Origin: Arthrobacter sp. 24S4-2
Lineage (GTDB): Bacteria; Actinomycetota; Actinomycetes; Actinomycetales; Micrococcaceae
DNA length: 64,000 nucleotides
Reading direction: 5' to 3'
Assembly: GCF_005280255.1 (NCBI RefSeq)
Contig: NZ_CP040018.1
Location: 1,612,001-1,676,000, forward strand
Positions 19,634 through 27,161 of this stretch are shown here, in pieces. Position numbers and translations under genes: made by a program. Position 1 is the stretch's first letter, and every line of letters begins with the position of its first letter. The notes under the pieces were generated by a model. That model ran no database searches. It was not told the origin of the DNA and saw only the letters and a list, made by a program, of their open reading frames with translations.

Positions 19634-21453
19634 GTTCCAAGCGGCCAGTAGCCCCGCCGCCGCCGATTCCCGGCTTCACCTATGTCAGCCTGCTCGGTTC
19701 GGGCGGGTTTTCCGACGTCTACCTGTACGAACAGGACCGGCCTCGGCGCAAGGTCGCCGTCAAGGTCCTGCTCTCCGACCTGAAAACCGAGGGCGCACGG
19801 CGCCGCTTCGAGTCCGAAGCGAACCTCATGGCCCAGCTGTCCTCGCACCCTTACATCGTCACCATCTTCGAAGCCGAGGTCACCGAGGACGGCCATTCCT
19901 ACCTGGCTATGGAGTATTGCTCCCGGCCCAGCCTGGACGTCCGCTACCGCCGACAGCGGTTCAGCGTGGACGAAGTCCTGGCCGTCGGGATCCAGGTGGC
20001 ATCCGCCGTCGAGACCGCCCACCGGGCCGGCATCGCCCACCGCGACATCAAGCCGGCGAACATCCTGGTGACCGACTACAACCGACCGGCACTGACGGAC
20101 TTCGGAATTTCCGGCACCCTCGGCAGTGATGCGGACGAAGACGCCGGCATGTCCATTCCCTGGTCCCCGCCCGAGCAGTTCCGGGATGGCCCGGTGGACG
20201 GCGTGATGGTTGACGTCTGGGCCCTTGGCGCCACGCTGTATACCCTGCTGGCCGGACGGTCGCCGTTTGTCCTCCCGGGAGCCGACAACTCCCAGCGCGA
20301 ACTGATTTCCCGGATCACCAATTCGCCCGTGCCCCGGCTGGGCCGTGCCGATGTCCCCGAATCCCTGGAACTGGCCCTGTCCACGGCGATGGCCAAGTCG
20401 GCTGCGTCGAGGTATTCCTCGGCCCATGCCTTCGCCCTGGCCCTGCAGCGGATCCAGGCCGAACTGAACCTTTCCGTCACACCCTTTGAGGTGCTGGAGG
20501 AAGCGCACGCCGAGGAAAGCCACCCCGACGACGGCTTCGAGGAGACCCGGGTTCGGAGCATCGCCTCGGTGGACCCGGACCAGACCGGAAACGCCCCGAC
20601 GTTCCCCGCCCGGACGAGGCCTTCGACGCCGGGCGCGTTTCGGCCCGTCCTGCCGTCGGGCCAGCCATTCAGCCCTTTGCCGGGGCCGGCTGCGGCGCCC
20701 GCAGGTCCCGTCCAGGGCCCGGTTCCCGGATCTGTTCCCGCGCCGGGCGTCCGCCCGGACCAGCATGACGACTGGGCCCAGGGCACCATGCTGCGCGGCA
20801 GCATCGCGGCTGGACCGCAGGCAGCACCGCAGTCCGGTGCGGGCACCGGCATTTCCGCCGACGCCGACGCCGACGCCGCCACCGTCCACCGGGCCGCCGG
20901 AAGCCGGCCGGGCGGGCGGCCGGACAGCCCGACGGGCGGTGTCCGGGACGATTCGGACCTCGCCGCAACAGTGAACCGGCCGCAGGCATCCGAGCCGGTG
21001 CCCGCAGGAACCACCGCGGATCACCGCAAGCGGAATCTCTGGCTGGCCGTGGCCGGCGGCGCCGCCCTCGTCGTCGCCGTGGTGGTGGGACTCGTGCTGG
21101 GTTCCTCCCGGCCGGAGCCGGTTGTTGAACCGACCGGACAGGTCTCCAAACCGCCGGCGGACGCCCTGGACAACGGTACGGTACCCGATGTCACCAACCT
21201 GGTCGGAGTGAAGGGCCCCGCCGGAAAGGCAAAGTTCACCTGGACGAACCCGCAGCCAAAACTCGGGGACACCTTCAAGTGGCGGGTCTTCGATTTCGGG
21301 GCCACCGGCACCGGCCAGTATCAGGCCACGGAAAAACCGGAAGCGGAAGTGGCGCTCAACCCGGTGGACATGACCTGTATCCAGGTGATGATAGTCCGAA
21401 CCGACGGGGCCTCGTCGCCGCTGGAAGCTGACGCAATCGGCTGCGTCAAATAA
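19630..21453 (+). CDS. Membrane Ser/Thr protein kinase (Hanks-type)
   Basis: 607 residues. The kinase domain has a Gly loop LGSGGFSDV (residues 22-30), catalytic Lys45 in VAVK, HRDIKPAN near residues 137-144 and DFG near 157. The intracellular juxtamembrane region is long, Pro-rich and Thr-rich (about 290-465). One membrane helix (about 470-491) is followed by an extracytoplasmic domain of ~115 residues with no PASTA repeats; it looks beta-rich and perhaps FN3-like. This is the topology of actinobacterial Pkn kinases and of the PFNA-cluster kinase. The start is coupled to the upstream FHA gene by ATGA. I infer phosphorylation of FHA partners and possibly of EssC. Confidence 0.94.
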   Translation: MSSKRPVAPPPPIPGFTYVSLLGSGGFSDVYLYEQDRPRRKVAVKVLLSDLKTEGARRRFESEANLMAQLSSHPYIVTIFEAEVTEDGHSYLAMEYCSRPSLDVRYRRQRFSVDEVLAVGIQVASAVETAHRAGIAHRDIKPANILVTDYNRPALTDFGISGTLGSDADEDAGMSIPWSPPEQFRDGPVDGVMVDVWALGATLYTLLAGRSPFVLPGADNSQRELISRITNSPVPRLGRADVPESLELALSTAMAKSAASRYSSAHAFALALQRIQAELNLSVTPFEVLEEAHAEESHPDDGFEETRVRSIASVDPDQTGNAPTFPARTRPSTPGAFRPVLPSGQPFSPLPGPAAAPAGPVQGPVPGSVPAPGVRPDQHDDWAQGTMLRGSIAAGPQAAPQSGAGTGISADADADAATVHRAAGSRPGGRPDSPTGGVRDDSDLAATVNRPQASEPVPAGTTADHRKRNLWLAVAGGAALVVAVVVGLVLGSSRPEPVVEPTGQVSKPPADALDNGTVPDVTNLVGVKGPAGKAKFTWTNPQPKLGDTFKWRVFDFGATGTGQYQATEKPEAEVALNPVDMTCIQVMIVRTDGASSPLEADAIGCVK

Positions 21454-21469
21454 TGAGGAGGCACGGAAC

Positions 21470-22173
21470 ATGGGGATCTAGCAGTAGATTTCTGTGGCGA
21501 ATGGTACGAACCGTCGGACGAGGATGTTTTCAGCATCGGCCGCGAGGGTGACCTGGAGGTGGACGACAACCCCTACCTGCACCGGCGTTTCCTCCAGATC
21601 GCCCGGTACGACGGCATCTGGTGGCTCAGCAACGTGGGCAGCATGCTGTCCGCCACCGTTGCGGACAGCAGCGGCGGCATGCAGGCGTGGCTCTCGCCGG
21701 GTGCGCGGATCCCGCTCGTTTTCAGCCACACCAAGGTGATCTTCACCGCCGGGCCCACCACGTACGAATTCGCCGTCCACCTCAAGACGCCGTCCTTCCG
21801 GCAGGAGGCCCCCGACGAGAAGAGCGGCGGTGACACCACCATTGGCCCCGTCGTCTTTACCGACTCGCAGAAGGCGCTCATCGTTGCCCTTGCGGAACCG
21901 ATGCTGCGGCGAGACGGCACGGGCTTCAGCGCAATACCGTCGTCGGCTGCCGCCGCCAGGACCTTGGGCTGGGCACTGACCCGGTTCAACAGGAAGCTGG
22001 ACAACGTGTGCGACAAACTGGACAGGGTGGGAGTGGCCGGTCTACGCGGCGGTGGCGGAAAGCTGGCCACCAACCGGCGTGCCCGGCTGGTTGAACACGC
22101 CGTGACATCGAACCTGGTGACGGCCGAGGACCTGTACCTGATCGACAAAATAAGGGGGGTCGACGAAGGATGA
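21470..22173 (+). CDS. FHA-like small protein upstream of essC (start codon frame broken)
   Basis: The reconstructed length is about 234 residues. As written, ATG at 21470 meets a stop three codons later. Adding one G gives Met-Gly-Asp-Leu-Ala-Val-Asp-Phe-Cys-Gly-Glu-Trp-Tyr-Glu, followed by FSIGREGDLEVDDNPYLHRR, an FHA-type opening. The rest of the frame is open to 22173. A ribosome site GAGGAGG lies just before the ATG, which supports this start over the internal ATG at 21559. The C-terminal ~80 residues are basic and helical. The stop overlaps the essC start as ATGA. I infer a phosphopeptide-reading adaptor for the secretion motor. Confidence 0.78.
21472..21475 (+). other. Single-base deletion (G run) at the start of the FHA-like gene
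   Basis: ATGGGGATCTAG becomes ATG GGG GAT CTA with one more G. This puts the well-placed start codon in frame with the long open frame downstream. Confidence 0.8.
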
Positions 22174-25100
22174 AGATCCGACTGACACTGCGCCGGGATC
22201 CTGCCGAAGCCAAAGACCTTGCCGTAACCGTTGACGGCCTGGCGACCGTGGCGGACATCGCCACCCAGCTGTGGGCCGCCGATCCCGAGCGTCGCGGCAC
22301 CCAGCCACCCGGCAACCTGTCCCTCAGCATCGACGAGGCCTTCGTGGCTGGCGGCATGCGGGGCAACGTCCTGAACCGTCAGGACAACCTGCTGGAGTCG
22401 GGCCTGCGGCCCGGCTCCATCGTCTCCCTGACGCAGGTGAGCGAACAGTTTGCCGCGCCGGGCGCGAACCGGGGCCCCGCCGCGGCAACGCTGCGCATTC
22501 TGTCCGGGCCCGACGTCGGGCAGGAGTTTTCGCTGCCGTCCGGCACCAGCTACATCGGCCGGGACCGCGACGTCGACATCCGGCTCTCAGACCCGATGAC
22601 GTCCAAGCGGCACGCCCGCATCACGGTGGGGGAGACCGTGGAAATCGTCGACACGAATTCCGCCAACGGGCTGATCATGGACGGGCTGCCCGTCACGCGC
22701 GCCACGCTGAATTCCTCGGACACGGTGACCCTGGGCGACACGACCGTTGCGGTTGTGGGGCTCGGCCACCACGGGGGTGCGCCGACGTCGCCGCTGGTGG
22801 ACTTCAACCGCTCGCCGCGTGTGGTTCCGCGCTTCGCACCGCCCAAGCGGGTCCTCCCGGCCGGGCCTAAACGCCAGGACCACCAGCCGTTCCCTTACAT
22901 CATGCTCATCGCGCCGCTCATGATGGGCGCCATTTTGTTTGCCGTCACGGGCAATGTCCTCTCGGTCCTGTTCATGATGATGATGCCGCTGTTCATCATC
23001 GGCCACTATGTGGACCACAAGATGCAAAGCAAACGTGAACGCAAGGAGCAGCTGAAGCAGTTCCGCGAGGCGATGGCCGCGTTCCGCAAGGACATCACCG
23101 AGCTGCAGAACATCGAACGGTCCGTGCGGCTGCAGGAGGCACCTTCGGTCAGCGACACGGTGGATTCAATCTACAAGCTGGGGCCGCTGCTCTGGACCCA
23201 CCGGCCGGAGCACAAGGGGTTCCTGGGCCTGCGCTTCGGGCTGGGCACGGCGCCGTCGCGCATTCCCTTCGAAGAACCCGGCAACAACGAAACCGAAGCC
23301 GAATACATGCAGGAAATCCAGGCCTGCCTCAAACAGTTCCAGGTCATTGAAGGCGTACCCATCGTCTCCCAGCTCCGCACTGCCGGCGCGTTCGGGCTGG
23401 CGGGCGCCCGGGGGCTTGTGGACGACGTGGCCCGCGGCATGGTGCTCCAGACCGTGGGGCTGCATTCACCGGCTGAGGTTGTGGTCGCGGCCATCACGTC
23501 GGCACAGTCGCGGGAGCGCTGGAACTGGCTCCAGTGGCTGCCGCACGTCGGCTCGGGCCACAGCCCGCTCAGCGGCGACCATCTCGCGGCAGGCCCGGCC
23601 GGCGGATCCTCGCTGCTGGCCCGGCTGGAGGACCTTATCGACCAGCGCGAAGCCGGTGCCCAGTCGCCTCGGCCGGTTCCCCGGCCCGGCCTCGACAGCG
23701 AAACCGGGGACATCCCCGGACCTGTCCTGCCGTCCGTGCTGGTCATCGTGGAAGACGACGCCCCGGTGGACCGCGGACGCCTGACAAGGCTCGTTGAGCG
23801 CGGCCCCGACTCCGGCGTGCACGTGATGTGGGTAGCCACGAGCGTGCAGTCCCTCCCGGCCGCGTGCCGCGACTTCATGGTGGTCGACGGTGACAACGGC
23901 ACCACCACCGGCCAGGTCCGGCTGGGCCGGCACACGTACCCGGTCAGCTGCGAAAGCCTGGATGCTGAACTCGCCGGACAGCTCGCCCGGATGCTGTCCC
24001 CGGTCATCGATGTGGGCAAGCCCGTGGACGACGACTCGGACCTTCCCCGTGCGGTGTCCTACGTCAGCCTGATCGGCAAGGACTTCATGGACAACCCTCA
24101 GGCCGTGGCGGACCGCTGGAAAGAGAACAACTCGGTCCACGCCACCGCGGTCGCCAACCGCAAGGACAACGGCACCCTCCGGGCCCTGGTGGGGTCCAAA
24201 GGCATCGAACCGCTGTACCTGGACCTGAAGAACGAAGGTCCGCACGCCCTGGTGGGCGGCACCACCGGCGCCGGAAAATCGGAATTCCTGCAGTCCTGGG
24301 TCATGGGCATGGCAGCCGCCTACAGCCCGGACCGGGTGAGCTTCCTGTTCGTGGACTACAAGGGCGGTGCGGCCTTCGCGGACTGCCTGCACCTGCCCCA
24401 CACCGTTGGCCTGGTGACCGACCTGTCCCAGCACCTGGTGCGCCGCGCCCTGACGTCCCTCCGGGCCGAACTGCACTACCGGGAACACCTGCTCAACCGC
24501 AAGAAGGCCAAGGACCTCCTGGGCCTCCAGCGCGAAGCCGATCCCGAGGCGCCGCCCTACCTCATCATCATCGTGGACGAGTTCGCGGCCCTGGCCACGG
24601 AAGTCCCTGAATTCGTGGACGGCGTGGTGGACGTAGCAGCCCGCGGCCGGTCGCTGGGCCTCCACCTGATCCTTGCCACGCAGCGGCCCGCTGGCGTCAT
24701 CAAGGAGAGCCTGCGCGCCAACACCAACCTTCGCGTCGCGCTTCGCATGGCCGACGAGGACGACGCCACCGACATTCTGGGCGTTCCCACCGCGGCGTAC
24801 TTCGACCCCTCGATCCCGGGACGAGGCGCGGCCAAAACCGGCCCGGGACGCATCCAGGGCTTCCAGACCGGCTACGCCGGCGGCTGGACAACGGAGAAGC
24901 CGCAGGCCCCGCAGATCGACATCGTGGAGATGGCGTTCGGTTCCGGACCCAGCTGGGCCGCACCTGCGCCGGAGAAACCGGTACGGGAAGAACCCGCGGG
25001 CCCCAATGACATTGCCCGGATGACGGCAAACATCATCAAGGCAGCGGAAGTCCTCTCCATCGAGCCGCCACGGAAACCGTGGCTCAACGAGCTGGCCACC

Positions 25101-26651
25101 ACCTACGACTTCTCCAAGCTACCCAACCCCCGGACGGATGAACGGCTCCTGCTGGGCGTGGCTGACGACCCGGCCCACCAGGACCAGCCCACCGTTTTCT
25201 ACGAGCCGGACAAAGACGGCAACATGGCCATCTACGGCACGGGCGGCTCGGGCAAGTCAGCCGCCCTGCGGGGCATCGCGATCGCCGCGGCGGTCACGCC
25301 CCGCGGCGGCCCGGTCCACGTCTACGGCATCGACTGCGGTTCCTCGGGGCTAAAGATGCTCGACGGGCTGCCGCACGTGGGCGAGATCATCAACGGTGAC
25401 GACGTCGAACGCGTTGGCCGGCTGCTGCGCTGGCTGCGTGACGTTGCCGACGACCGTGCGGCCCGATACGCCGAGGTCCGCGCCTCCACCATCGTGGAAT
25501 ACCGGAAGCTGGCCAACGATCCGGACGAGAAGCGGATCTTCATCCTGGTGGACGGCATGTCCACGTTCCGCGAAGCCTACGAATACAGCCGCCTCTCGGC
25601 GCTGTGGGACATTTTCCTGCAGCTGGCCACCGACGGCAGGCCCCTGGGCATCCACCTGGTGGTCACCGGCGACCGGCCCAACTCCGTGCCGGCCTCGCTG
25701 CTGGCATCGATTCAGCGGCGCCTGGTGCTGCGGCTCTCGTCCGAAGACGACTACATTTCATTGAACGTGGCCAGGGACGTCCTGAGCCAGGGCTCGCCCC
25801 CGGGCCGCGGCCTGCTGGGAGCGCACGAGGTCCAGCTCGCAGTGCTCGGCGGCGACTCCAACCTGGCCCTGCAGGCACGCGAACTGCACAAGCTCAGCGA
25901 AGCCATGCTCCGCCAGGGCATGCAGAAGGCGCCGCAGATCGAACGGCTCCCCGAACAGGTGGACCTGGACATCCTCCCCGCCGGCAGTCCGGACCTGCCC
26001 GTCATCGGTGTGGACGACGAAACGCTCCAGCCGGCCGAGATCATGGCCAAGGGCCCGCTGCTCCTCGCCGGCCCGCCGGGTGCGGGGCGCACCGTTGCCC
26101 TGGTCACCATGGCCTACGCGCTGCGCCGGTCCAACCCGGACACCGAGCTGATCTACATCGGCTCCCGCCGCTCCGCCGTCGCGTCGCTGAAGGTTTGGAA
26201 CCGGTCATTTGTGGGGACGGACGACGTCGAGGAGGCCATCGAGGACCTGGTGGAGTACTCGTCCGGGAACCCGGGCAGCCTGGCCATCTTCATCGAGGGC
26301 CTCACCGAGTTCACGGACACTACCGCGGAGTCCGGCATCGAGCAGCTGGTCACCACGTCCATCAAGGCAGACCAGTGGGTGGTGGGCGAATCCGAAACCT
26401 CCACCTGGTCCTCCGCCTGGTCCCTGTCACAGCCGTTCAAGTCAGGCCGCCGGGGACTCCTCATCAACCCGGGCGACATCGAAGGCGACAGCCTCCTGAG
26501 CACCTCGCTGGGCAAGATCAGCTCCGACTTCATCCCCGGCCGCGGCTACATCGTGGGCCGGGGCAAGGTCCGCAAGCTGCAGATAGCCCTGCCGCCGGAA
26601 AACCGCAGCCAGACCGGCCCGGACCTGGGCCGGGTGGGAGCGGCGCGCTGA
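22170..26651 (+). CDS. essC: EssC/EccC-type FtsK-SpoIIIE ATPase of a type VII secretion system
   Basis: 1,493 residues. The N-terminal ~90 residues resemble the ubiquitin-like YukD fold. An FHA domain follows (YIGRDRDVDIRLSD, SKRHARI, near residues 130-160). Two hydrophobic segments lie at about 243-283. Three FtsK-like ATPase domains come next. The first is canonical (GGTTGAGKS near 697, Walker B IIIVDEFAAL near 802). The second keeps a Walker A (GTGGSGKS near 1023) but has VDGM at Walker B. The third has GPPGAGRT, with Arg for the Walker Lys, and FIEGL at Walker B. This is the type VII motor that recognises WXG100 substrates; one such gene follows. FHA at the N terminus and the adjacent kinase suggest phosphorylation control. 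ATGA overlap with the upstream gene. Confidence 0.95.
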   Translation: MKIRLTLRRDPAEAKDLAVTVDGLATVADIATQLWAADPERRGTQPPGNLSLSIDEAFVAGGMRGNVLNRQDNLLESGLRPGSIVSLTQVSEQFAAPGANRGPAAATLRILSGPDVGQEFSLPSGTSYIGRDRDVDIRLSDPMTSKRHARITVGETVEIVDTNSANGLIMDGLPVTRATLNSSDTVTLGDTTVAVVGLGHHGGAPTSPLVDFNRSPRVVPRFAPPKRVLPAGPKRQDHQPFPYIMLIAPLMMGAILFAVTGNVLSVLFMMMMPLFIIGHYVDHKMQSKRERKEQLKQFREAMAAFRKDITELQNIERSVRLQEAPSVSDTVDSIYKLGPLLWTHRPEHKGFLGLRFGLGTAPSRIPFEEPGNNETEAEYMQEIQACLKQFQVIEGVPIVSQLRTAGAFGLAGARGLVDDVARGMVLQTVGLHSPAEVVVAAITSAQSRERWNWLQWLPHVGSGHSPLSGDHLAAGPAGGSSLLARLEDLIDQREAGAQSPRPVPRPGLDSETGDIPGPVLPSVLVIVEDDAPVDRGRLTRLVERGPDSGVHVMWVATSVQSLPAACRDFMVVDGDNGTTTGQVRLGRHTYPVSCESLDAELAGQLARMLSPVIDVGKPVDDDSDLPRAVSYVSLIGKDFMDNPQAVADRWKENNSVHATAVANRKDNGTLRALVGSKGIEPLYLDLKNEGPHALVGGTTGAGKSEFLQSWVMGMAAAYSPDRVSFLFVDYKGGAAFADCLHLPHTVGLVTDLSQHLVRRALTSLRAELHYREHLLNRKKAKDLLGLQREADPEAPPYLIIIVDEFAALATEVPEFVDGVVDVAARGRSLGLHLILATQRPAGVIKESLRANTNLRVALRMADEDDATDILGVPTAAYFDPSIPGRGAAKTGPGRIQGFQTGYAGGWTTEKPQAPQIDIVEMAFGSGPSWAAPAPEKPVREEPAGPNDIARMTANIIKAAEVLSIEPPRKPWLNELATTYDFSKLPNPRTDERLLLGVADDPAHQDQPTVFYEPDKDGNMAIYGTGGSGKSAALRGIAIAAAVTPRGGPVHVYGIDCGSSGLKMLDGLPHVGEIINGDDVERVGRLLRWLRDVADDRAARYAEVRASTIVEYRKLANDPDEKRIFILVDGMSTFREAYEYSRLSALWDIFLQLATDGRPLGIHLVVTGDRPNSVPASLLASIQRRLVLRLSSEDDYISLNVARDVLSQGSPPGRGLLGAHEVQLAVLGGDSNLALQARELHKLSEAMLRQGMQKAPQIERLPEQVDLDILPAGSPDLPVIGVDDETLQPAEIMAKGPLLLAGPPGAGRTVALVTMAYALRRSNPDTELIYIGSRRSAVASLKVWNRSFVGTDDVEEAIEDLVEYSSGNPGSLAIFIEGLTEFTDTTAESGIEQLVTTSIKADQWVVGESETSTWSSAWSLSQPFKSGRRGLLINPGDIEGDSLLSTSLGKISSDFIPGRGYIVGRGKVRKLQIALPPENRSQTGPDLGRVGAAR

Positions 26652-26711
26652 GTGGTGCATGGGGAGCGGTGCCCATCGACGGTGGTTGGGGCGCGGGATA
26701 GGTTCTAGGTA

Positions 26712-26786
26712 ATGGATCTTCCGGATGAGCCGGGGGCCGCTGGGGAGCCGATCGGATCGGGTCCGTTGACTGAAGGAGAAAACTAA
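26712..26786 (+). CDS. Possible 24-codon leader ORF overlapping the WXG100 start
   Basis: ATG at 26712 opens a 24-residue acidic peptide (MDLPDEPG ... LTEGEN) with stop TAA at 26784-26786. The last A of that stop is the first base of the WXG100 ACG codon, so a T in place of C would give the classic TAATG stop-start junction. The peptide has no recognised homology, and its own ribosome site is weak. It may only be a translational leader. Confidence 0.3.
   Translation: MDLPDEPGAAGEPIGSGPLTEGEN
26773..26778 (+). promoter_or_regulatory. Ribosome binding site that places the WXG100 start at ACG
   Basis: AAGGAG is followed by a seven- to eight-base spacer and then ACG-GCT-ATT-TGG. No standard start codon is at the right distance in this frame. 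Confidence 0.75.
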
Positions 26787-27049
26787 CGGCTATTTGGGGT
26801 GCAGACATTGCTCAGCTCAAGGCACTGGGAACCAAGCTTCAGGCTGGTTCGTCCGAGATTGAGAAGCAGAAGTCGCAGCTGACCAAGGCTCTTGACGGCA
26901 CCGACTGGAAGGGCCCGGACGCGGACAAGTTCCGCAGCGAATGGTCCGGTTCGCACGTCACGGCCCTGGCCAAGGTGGCGCAGGCGCTGCAGGAAGCCGG
27001 CAAGCAGGCTACCAAGAACGCTTCCCAGCAGGAAGAGGCTTCCCGCTAG
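26786..27049 (+). CDS. WXG100 (ESAT-6-like) type VII substrate with apparent ACG start
   Basis: 87 residues, alpha-helical hairpin type. The central motif is Asp-Trp-Lys-Gly-Pro-Asp (WxG variant, near residue 41), flanked by two amphipathic helices (DIAQLKALGTKLQAG and HVTALAKVAQALQEAG). That is the size and pattern of WXG100 substrates secreted by EssC/EccC motors; essC ends 134 bp upstream. No ATG, GTG, TTG or CTG exists between the in-frame TGA at 26771 and the conserved body. ACG at 26786 sits seven bases after AGGAG, exactly where a start should be. Either ACG is used or one base differs from the true ATG. The canonical C-terminal Tyr-x-x-x-Asp/Glu export signal is not obvious. Confidence 0.88.
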   Translation, partial: TAIWGADIAQLKALGTKLQAGSSEIEKQKSQLTKALDGTDWKGPDADKFRSEWSGSHVTALAKVAQALQEAGKQATKNASQQEEASR

Positions 27050-27161
27050 GAACGCCTCCCTCCGGGAGTACTTTGCCGGATGCCCCGGACGCAGCTACGC
27101 GTCCGGGGCATCCGTGTGTTACCAGCCAGACAATGTCGTAGATCTAGGGCAGGATAGGTCT

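Noticed and set aside
18586..21471. 961-residue minus-strand open frame opposite the FHA and kinase genes
   Set aside because: It is antisense to strongly conserved coding sequence, is low-complexity (Gly/Met/Arg repeats mirroring PAQPLI), and has no recognisable domain. It is a GC-rich shadow.
26892..27161. N-terminal 90-residue extension of the DNA ligase
   Set aside because: It overlaps the WXG100 gene in another frame and lacks ligase similarity; GTG at 27162 precedes the conserved region.
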